Shown piece by piece: positions 56,701-64,000 of a stretch of DNA of 64,000 nt. How positions within the stretch are numbered: the stretch's first letter is position 1; every line of letters starts with the position of its first letter. A program made the position numbers and the translations under genes. Source of the DNA: Mansonella perstans. Lineage: Eukaryota > Nematoda > Chromadorea > Rhabditida > Onchocercidae. The notes beneath the pieces are model-generated. The model saw only the letters and a list, made by a program, of their open reading frames with translations. It did no database searches and was not told the DNA's origin. The DNA is taken from assembly GCA_037074765.1 (NCBI GenBank), contig JBAMDO010000562.1:496001-560000 (forward strand). The letters run 5' to 3'.

Positions 56701-59054
56701 AAAGAGAATTTCAAACTCAGCGTGGAGACTACATAACTGAATAGTGTAGGAAAGCCGAAGAATAAACGACTGATTTACAACTTTAATTGTGATCTGAACA
56801 GAGTGTAACTGCTCAAAAATTATTCAAAAACTATTCATGGTTTTTAAATCTTTTTTCTAAATATCTATTAAATGAACATCTATTAATTTCTACTCAATTT
56901 TTTGAGTATTCATTTATGAAGAATTCTCTAAATTTCCGGTTCCCACATTTACTTCCATAGTAAATTCGACAAAGACTATAACATCCAATAAATACTATAT
57001 CCGAAAATGAAAACGCTTAAAGTTATTGAAACAGTGTAAGCAGAGAAGAGACAACCCAAAAAGAAATGAAGGGATTAGAAAAATTTGATTGAAGAACCAA
57101 CCTCATACAAAGTTATTGCTTCTACCTTTGTACTGGCAAAAGCCTCAATCGGTTTCAGACCTGCCTTACGCAAACCTTCATGCATTGTACGTAAAACTTT
57201 TGAAGCTTCACTGTCGCCGTTTGCTATACTTGAAGGCGGCAAATTACAAATTAGAGAACCAAAATTTGGATGGCACTGAAATTAAGAAAAGTTATTCTTT
57301 CTGTTTTCTGCACTATCATTTTCAACTATTTCATGTACAAAAATATTTACTTTCGCCTAGGATCAATAATACATTTGCATGTGTTCTTATGTTTCCTATG
57401 CTGCCTGTTAGATAGAAACTAACCCTACCTTTTATCCAAGCTTCATATAACTTGAATGATTTTATAATACAGAATTTTCAATGAAATCATGATTTTTATT
57501 TTAATATTTGTTAAAACACCCAGGTTTAAATCCCCTTCCACCTTTTGTTGGCCAGAACCATCTCTAAATTTATTCCACCCAGCTATACTATCTTATTAGG
57601 ATATTTGCCTTTAAAGCCTATCAAAAAAAAAAACTAAAAAAGATATTAAAGGTGTATGCCTTATCAAACTAAGGTTTAATTCAAAAATTTGCTCGGTAGA
57701 ATTAGAGACGTACCTCTTGCAAGCATTTTCGCATTAAAATCGCTGAGATTCCTTGCAAACATTTTGGACTTACACGAGTGACCACTGCTGCTGATACTGC
57801 AAATAAAAAAAAAAAACAATTATTATAAATAAAATTTTTCTTTCAAATTCTTTCGCTTGCAATGAATTGACGGAAAAGAAGCCAAAATGCAGCGAATTTC
57901 AAGCAACGAAATAACAATACACATAAGATTTTTTGTTCAATAAAATTTACGTGACAAGTAACAGTTATTTGGCAATGAAAAAACAAAACATGTGTAAAAT
58001 AAGAAAAAAATCAGACCAAAATCAGTTAAACAAATGAACAAATAATTAATATATAAGATATGTCACTCAAGTATATTAATGGTAATGGTTAGCTTATTTA
58101 TCTTTAAATTTATATAGTACAGCTGTAAAATGAGCATTTGAACATAAACAAGTAACATAAACTGATCCCAGAATTACTTACTTTTATCATAATTACGAAT
58201 TAAGTTCCAGTATGGAACAACTTTCTGATCGCCTCCATCAAGAAGTATCGAGAAACCATTCACTGAAAAAAACGCAGCATCCTCATTCCCACCGGAGAAT
58301 ATATACATCAGTGGACAACGGGTACGGATACTTCCAACAGAATGGCCTGCCGGCAATAACTGCACTAGATCTGTATCTGAAAAGTTTAGCAAGCTATACG
58401 CTTAGAAAATATTCTACATTTTTTTTTTCAATCAGCAGTATTTGTTTTATGAACCTCGAAAGAAAAGTTTAGATCATTTATATATATGGATATTGTCATA
58501 TTTATCGATAGTTTAAACACATTTATACGAGGGTTTTAATGCATCTTCTCAAATTAACTGAGCTCTTATAGAAAGCAATTGCAAAATTTAAATGCTACAG
58601 AAGAAACTTATTTCTTTAAATGCTACACAAGAAACTTATTTCTTTAAATGCTACACAAGAAACTTATTTCTTTAAATGCTACACAAGAAACTTATTTCTT
58701 TAAATGCTACACAAGAAACTTATTTCTTTAAATGCTACACAAGAAACTTATTTTTTTAAATGCTACACAAGAAATTTATTTTTTTAAATGCTACACAAGA
58801 AACTTATTTCTTTAAATGCTACACAAGAAACTTATTTCTTTAAATGCTACACAAGAAACTTATTTCTTTAAATGCTACACAAGAAACTTATTTCCTGTAT
58901 CATTAGTTAATTGAAACATTAAAGCATATTTCATATGTTAGTTGGTCAATGAAAATAATGAATTCCAATCATTTAAATTTAAACACTCTATTCCTAAATC
59001 TTGATAGTGCAATATAGATGGAATGTACAAAGTCAAATTTTTACCTTGAATCAT
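50710..59054 (-). CDS. maph-1: MAP1-family microtubule-associated protein (futsch/maph-1-like)
   Basis: Predicted microtubule-binding protein. Exons: 59045-59054, 58182-58376, 57714-57796, 57102-57275, 56502-56694, 56130-56273, 55798-55885, 55417-55660, 54789-55232, 54461-54695, 54272-54348, 53984-54139, 53782-53853, 53259-53513, 52679-52902, 51741-51826, 51489-51553, 50710-50826; 953 residues, all phases closing. The N-terminal core matches MAP1: CPLMYIFSGGNEDAAFFSVN, ILLDGG, then the VVTRVSPKCLQGISAILMRK block. The middle is Lys/Ser/Pro-rich and low complexity, with a 25-residue tandem duplication starting EIPQTPE in exon 54789-55232. The C-terminus matches the MAP1 light-chain domain: NVTRTRAKPV, PLYFDIVFVPHHGAH, RYVLSGKDS, LPTHDTDEM and the terminal FKFEI. 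Vertebrate and fly MAP1 have about 250 more residues before the core, so either this gene is short or exons upstream of 59 kb were missed. The start is uncertain. Confidence 0.8.
52010..52565 (+). pseudogene. Nuclear copy of mitochondrial ND5 (NUMT) in a maph-1 intron
   Basis: The intron 51827-52678 contains a T-rich block, antisense to maph-1, that translates in pieces as nematode NADH dehydrogenase subunit 5: RIGDFCIFF, then QYPFGSWLPKAMAA, then TPISDLV in another frame, then EDAKKIVALSTISQIGFCYL and later VGYLIFINFGQQD. These are the conserved ND5 core in the right order. A one-base deletion after AMAA and several stops break the frame, so it is non-functional. The strong T bias on this strand fits nematode mitochondrial coding strands. 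Boundaries are approximate. Confidence 0.85.
58590..58894 (+). repeat. 28-bp tandem repeat, about 11 copies, in maph-1 intron
   Basis: Unit aaatgctacacaagaaactt plus atttcttt, repeated with a strict 28-base period. Most copies are identical; the first and the middle two differ at one or two positions. It is in the intron between the first two maph-1 exons. Head-to-tail with no spacers, so not a CRISPR array. Confidence 0.95.
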
Positions 59055-59369
59055 TTCACTGACGTTGCTATTATTACTCCTATTATCACAGCTAATAATA
59101 GATTTATGTTGCTAATAGTTGTCCGAAAAATTCCTTCGTCGGAAAGACTCCTTCCGTGAACAGCCTGAAACATTAATTAATGATAAAACTGATCAAGAAG
59201 ATAAAAGTTTAGAGCATATAAGATGAAATAGAATTCATCATCATTCGCGCATAAAAAACATGCCATAAAAATCAAACATAAATGATCGAAAATGAATTTT
59301 ATTGAAATTCAAACAAACCTTCCCACGAATCGAGACAAACTTCACCTCCTCTACTGACCCTAGGCCCAT
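59051..59369 (-). CDS. Small 54-codon ORF upstream of and overlapping the maph-1 start
   Basis: Two pieces, 59319-59369 (MGLGSVEEVKFVSIRGK) and 59051-59164, join in phase 0 across GTTTGT and an excellent TTTCAG acceptor. The product would be 54 residues with a hydrophobic C-terminal segment (NINLLLAVIIGVIIATSVK). A pyrimidine-rich acceptor (ttttaatag) lies just before the ATG. Its TGA (59053-59051) overlaps the maph-1 ATG (59054-59052) as ATGA. Alternatively, a weaker acceptor before 59111 would join MGLGSVEEVKFVSIRGK in frame to maph-1 with 22 added residues, making this simply the first maph-1 exon. I do not recognise the small protein. Confidence 0.3.
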
Positions 59370-59378
59370 TATCAATGC

Positions 59379-62300
59379 TATTAAAACAAAAACCAGCCCA
59401 GCAACAGATCGTTGTTATCGTAGGCGACTTGTGAAAAAGACTGGTCCCATAAGTTTGTGCTGTTGATATTAGTAGTAAAGATAGAAAAGTGTCTTGAAAA
59501 TAGACGTATCACAAATGTCCCAATTAATTAACCGTCCATTAACGACTAAATTTCGTGTAAAAAGATGTCAGATAAGTGGTGATTGTCGAAATTTCAACAC
59601 ATTCTTATGTCAAAAAAATGCAAAATTTCTTTCCGTCAAATAAATCTCAAAATAGAAATGATAATTTCAAAGCATTACTAATAGATTGATTCATTTCTAA
59701 GAATTATTAATTCATTGTTCAAATTATTTCGATACAATCTGATTCATTTTTTTCCTCATTCCTATAGCATTTGATTTTGATTCATTGTATCAGCTCGATT
59801 AATCACTGTTTCTTACCAATCTTAACTTTTTTTTTTTTTTTTTTGCTTAACGGGCAATTGATGGCAATAGATGGTAATGTGGATTTAATTTCAATAAAGG
59901 AAATCATTGCCTGAAGGGTTGCCCAAATGTCTATGAAATAATATATATTACGTTGTCATGGTAATCTCTTAATTTCTTATGACAGTTCTAGAACACATTA
60001 CGATCTGTCATAGAGTTAAATTGTAGCATCATTTAAAGAATCTAAATGGAAAGAAGAAATCTGCAAAATACACACAAGTGGCAAGATACAATTCATTTCT
60101 AATGTGAAAATTTAATTTTTATCCCTTAGGAAGCAAATATAGATATGAAATAAATCTGGCGAGAAAAAAAACTTTTCTGCTTTAAAAAATCATTAGAATG
60201 CGATTCATTGGATAAAACGTGTCAATAATTTTTTATTATCTTAGCACATCTGGCAATTCCCATGAAAGGATAATTGCCCATTTTCCGGTTACAGTATATT
60301 ACTGTTTCAACGAGCTATCTGTACTATTTTATTTCAAATTATTTACTCAGCTATCCATTATAAGTTGACTCAGTTAAAAAAATTAAAAGAATAAAGGACG
60401 TAAAGTTGATATAAAATCACTTTTTCTCAACTATTTCAGTGTTTATTTTAAATTTATTAAACAGTGTTTTAAAATTTTATTTCCGGAAATTTATACATCT
60501 ATAAGCGCAAAATGATGAATTTTCGAGATTTTACCAACCTAATTTGAATTGTAGGATTTATGTTTGCTATTTGCAGCGACAAAGTAAATAACAATTCACA
60601 GGATTATCAACTTGTTGCCTAAAATACTTGCAAGTAGCTCTGCGCGTCAATGTTAAATTTGTCTACAAATTGCTCCATTGATCTTGATCCCAGTATTATA
60701 AATTTGTGAATCGACAGAACTCTCGTAGCATTCCGATAACAAAGTGTTTACAGTTCCTACTATTACAGGTGATTTCCATTTTTAATTAGAAACTTCCGCA
60801 ATGCAAGATGCTGCTTAAATTGTTGTTAAAAATATTTAAAAAATATTTTAGAGTCAATCCATTCTGAAAATTCTATGCTCCTCTTATTATATTTTAGAGC
60901 CATCTTCCAGCATCACATGATACCAGCGATTAATAGATTAAAATGTCTCATCTAATAAATCTTGGAGCCATCATTTGCATCTGTCAATTACTCGAACAAG
61001 GAAATGAGAAAAAATTATTTGGAAATTAATTAAAATAGTGCCCAGTTAAATAAATATGTCGATTTCGTAAAAGCAAATGCTTAATAAATTTCAGAGGAAT
61101 TACATCTATAGCATTCAATTTTTTAAAAAGTTTACGAATCAATTGATTGAATATCATATTCGTAGCATGGAATTTGTGGAATAAAGACATAAGAACAAAA
61201 AACAGACTTCTTAAATCACAAAAATTCTAACTTCTTTAAAACAGGTATATTTGCTAGCAAGTTCAAATAGCAAAAAATGGTTTTTATCTGAATAATGAGC
61301 AAGAATGAATGAGCAAGAAATATTTACTTTTGAATGGAAACATACTTTTCAAGCAAAACTGACACTAATGGAAAAAAATCTGTTAGAATAGAGGAAACAC
61401 GAAAAATTCCATCGGAGCTATTTTTTGTGAGGAGCAGGACTCATTCGACTCACTCTAAAAAAACAAATAAATCCAGTCAATTGCATAAATTATATTTTAT
61501 ATTGGATACGGTGAGATGCGAACATACATAATTACACAGTTGCCTGCTGCAAAATGTTCAGTTTTCATTAAAATTTAAGATAAAAAACAACTGGGACAGG
61601 CCTTCATGAATAACACTGACTTAATTCATTAATATCTAATTCTTTTGTATTTGTTGGCAAGGTAACACTGACCAGACAATTTATCAAAAAATGAACAGAT
61701 GATTAGATGATGCATAACAATGCTAAATAGTGATTGCATAGGCCTCTAAAGAAATAAATTGATAACGATTGCTATCCTATTCCTTCACTAGACTATAAAG
61801 GCTTGCACTATAAGCTATAACCATTCGATTTTTCAAAATTTTTTTAATCACTGCTTAGATAGGACCGATAATCACTGTGATGAAAACATTGCAATTTAGT
61901 AGAGAAAAAAATATTGGGGGAAGCCAGAAAATTTTAGGATCAAAAGAACAGAAATAGGCGCTGCTGTTCACTGGCAACAATATCAGACAAAACATACATT
62001 CATTGCTTGACTCATTTATTATCGCAGATATTGGTTGTTTCCATATAATGCAAATTAATGCAGCCAACACTTGTACATGTACAGGAATCCATGTTGTTTA
62101 GGCTAGAAATTTAATACTAGAATCCTAATCAGAGAAGATACTGGCAAACATTTATTGAAAATTGAAAAAGAATGAAATTTGATTGAACGACCACTTCTTG
62201 AATATTTTTTCTTCCCATTCTTAAATTCCTTGGTCAACTGTTATCAAATTTGCACTTACTATTGCATTCTATCATGTCTGACAGTTCTACTTTTTTTTGA

Positions 62301-64000
62301 AGCTTGTTTGTTGGTGTAATACTTTGAGAAAACGTTTCACTTATGCTAACTAATAGAATCTAATCATCTCACAGCATCTATCAACAGGACTGCTTGACAT
62401 TATCTTTAAACCGATCGATTGATCAAACGCTTATCATCAAATATATAAACTGAAGCATAGGGAATGATGGTTAATGATGGCATAATGGTTTTTTATTGAT
62501 TAATTAGTCGTATATATATATTTTTTTTTTCATGATCCTTATCTTTTCAGAAAGTTTGCTTGGTTTATAGATTTGCACAGCTGTTTTTTCTGGCTTCCAA
62601 CAATTATACAGAAATTTGCTCAAAAAAATGAGAGAATTAACTTTAGAATAGATGTATAATTACCTTTCAAAGTTTCTCCTACTTTATGCCCAGTTCTTCA
62701 CATGATTTTCTCATTAAGCCATTTTTAAATTTATTCGCCAAAAATCTAATATAATGAAAGAACATAATAATGTCTAGGAATTGGTACATAATCAACTCAC
62801 AAATTCATTGCAAGCTTTTTTTTTTTGATTTACTCAATATCTGCAAAATTTCTGAACAGTAAATTTAAAGAAAATGACTTAATGATAATTTTTTAATGAT
62901 CGTACAGCTTCCCTATCAATGAAAAAGTTAAATTCGACAGCTATCTTTCAACCACCAGCAAACATACAAATAACAGACAGTACATTTTTTCACAAAAATA
63001 TATTTACAATTTAAAGAGAGTAGGAAAACTTTCGCAATCATTAATTTAAAAAACAATCAAACAGAATATTATTGTTATGATAAAAGTTGTCAATAAAATA
63101 AATAATCATTCTGAAAATTAAGCACATAAAAGTTACTGAAAAATTCCTCTTTTGGATGCCGGAAAATTTTCAGAACCATGAGAAAAGAAAATTTTGATTT
63201 TGGATGATATCTTTTTTTTTTTTGATGACTCTTACATATTTAAAAAAAATCAAATTGACCGTAGCGAATCGAAAGTAAAAAATTAAAGAAAATAGTGAGG
63301 AATTGCTGTTTAAGAAAGTTCTTCTGCTGGGAAAGTGAAAAAATTGCTTTAATTGTTTTTTCCAATATTCACTGCATCAATCTTAGAGCATTTAGACTTA
63401 TCATTAATAAATGGGATGGGAAAGTGAATTTCCAAAAAGCTTCAACATAAAGCTATTTTTCGCTTGCAGAAATGTCCAAATTAATCAATGGAACTATTTA
63501 AACAAGCTTGACAAAGAAAAAATGTTTCTTGGTGAATTTTGAAATTTGTGTGACTTTTACCATATCCCATCCTATTCCAAAAGCTATCCATTTCAATGTT
63601 TTATAAATTTTATTCAATGTCTGCATGCCTCAGTGTCTGGAAGTCGATAGAAGGCTTATTTTTATGTGTCATGTTGATCGATAAGTTCAGCTAAGGACAT
63701 CACTAATAATTGCAATTTGAAGTGTCGTGGGACGCTCTTCTGCATATATAAAGCACATTCAATAACATAGAGGGATTATTTTATCGTGTGGATAAGTAGA
63801 GAAAAAAAATTGAAATTTGAGCATCATATTTGGCTCAACAAACCAAAATAAAAATTAAGAAGCTTGGAAAAGGAGAAACAAAGCATACAACGTTTCATTT
63901 GCTTCCCAAAATTCAATTTGAATATTAACTCGCTGTGGTGAAATGCCCATGTAATGTTGAATATATTTTTTCCTAAAGTTTTAAAAATTTCTGTCGTTAT
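59379..64000. other. Long AT-rich region with no supported gene
   Basis: 4.6 kb with only short unsupported open frames (61334-61531 plus, 61855-62070 minus). It may be intergenic, or an intron or promoter region of maph-1. I looked for the missing MAP1 N-terminal domain here and did not find it. No RNA gene or mobile element recognised. Confidence 0.55.

Noticed and set aside
58590..58894. Regular repeat array resembling a CRISPR
   Set aside because: Units are directly adjacent without unique spacers, and the genome is eukaryotic.

Overview
This is a stretch of nuclear DNA from a nematode, most likely a filarial worm or a close clade III relative. It is AT-rich and intron-dense, with short exons bounded by TTTCAG-type acceptors and GTAAGT/GTATGT-type donors. 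The gene content is nematode: a RIG-5-type Ig protein, a DPY-31/NAS-35-type astacin with EGF, CUB and TSP1 domains, and a compact MAP1 protein. Species is an inference from base composition, gene structure and a T-rich mitochondrial insert. No bacterial, viral or transposase gene was recognised. All gene models were assembled by eye from splice signals, reading phase and recalled family sequence.

Layout: (1) 67-13798 (+), an outspread/MPRIP-like protein with two PH domains and a long coiled coil, about 24 exons. (2) 16234-21624 (-), mitochondrial aconitase, 15 exons, 779 residues, complete. (3) 23888-33201 (-), a secreted or anchored three-Ig protein of the RIG-5/DIP/IgLON type; its last exons are uncertain. 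(4) 35054-35754 (-), a small mitochondrial protein matching cytochrome c oxidase subunit 7C. (5) 37478-42258 (+), a secreted four-domain fasciclin (FAS1) protein. (6) 43247-48868 (+), a DPY-31-like astacin, 16 exons, 637 residues. (7) 50710-59054 (-), a MAP1-family protein, 18 exons, about 953 residues, with an ambiguous 5' end at 59.05-59.37 kb. The region 59.4-64 kb has no gene I can support.

Genes 1/2 and 6/7 converge, genes 4/5 diverge, and genes 5/6 are in tandem. The set is a mixture: cytoskeleton (1, 7), respiration (2, 4), and cell-surface or cuticle/extracellular matrix (3, 5, 6). Nothing suggests a single pathway or an operon.

The most interesting signals are: a 22-base micro-exon in gene 1 that would shift the next exon into a second fully open frame and swap the C-terminus; a broken mitochondrial ND5 fragment inside a MAP1 intron; an ATGA stop/start overlap between a 54-codon ORF and the MAP1 start; a decayed copy of a coiled-coil exon; and several minisatellites whose unit is a multiple of 3.
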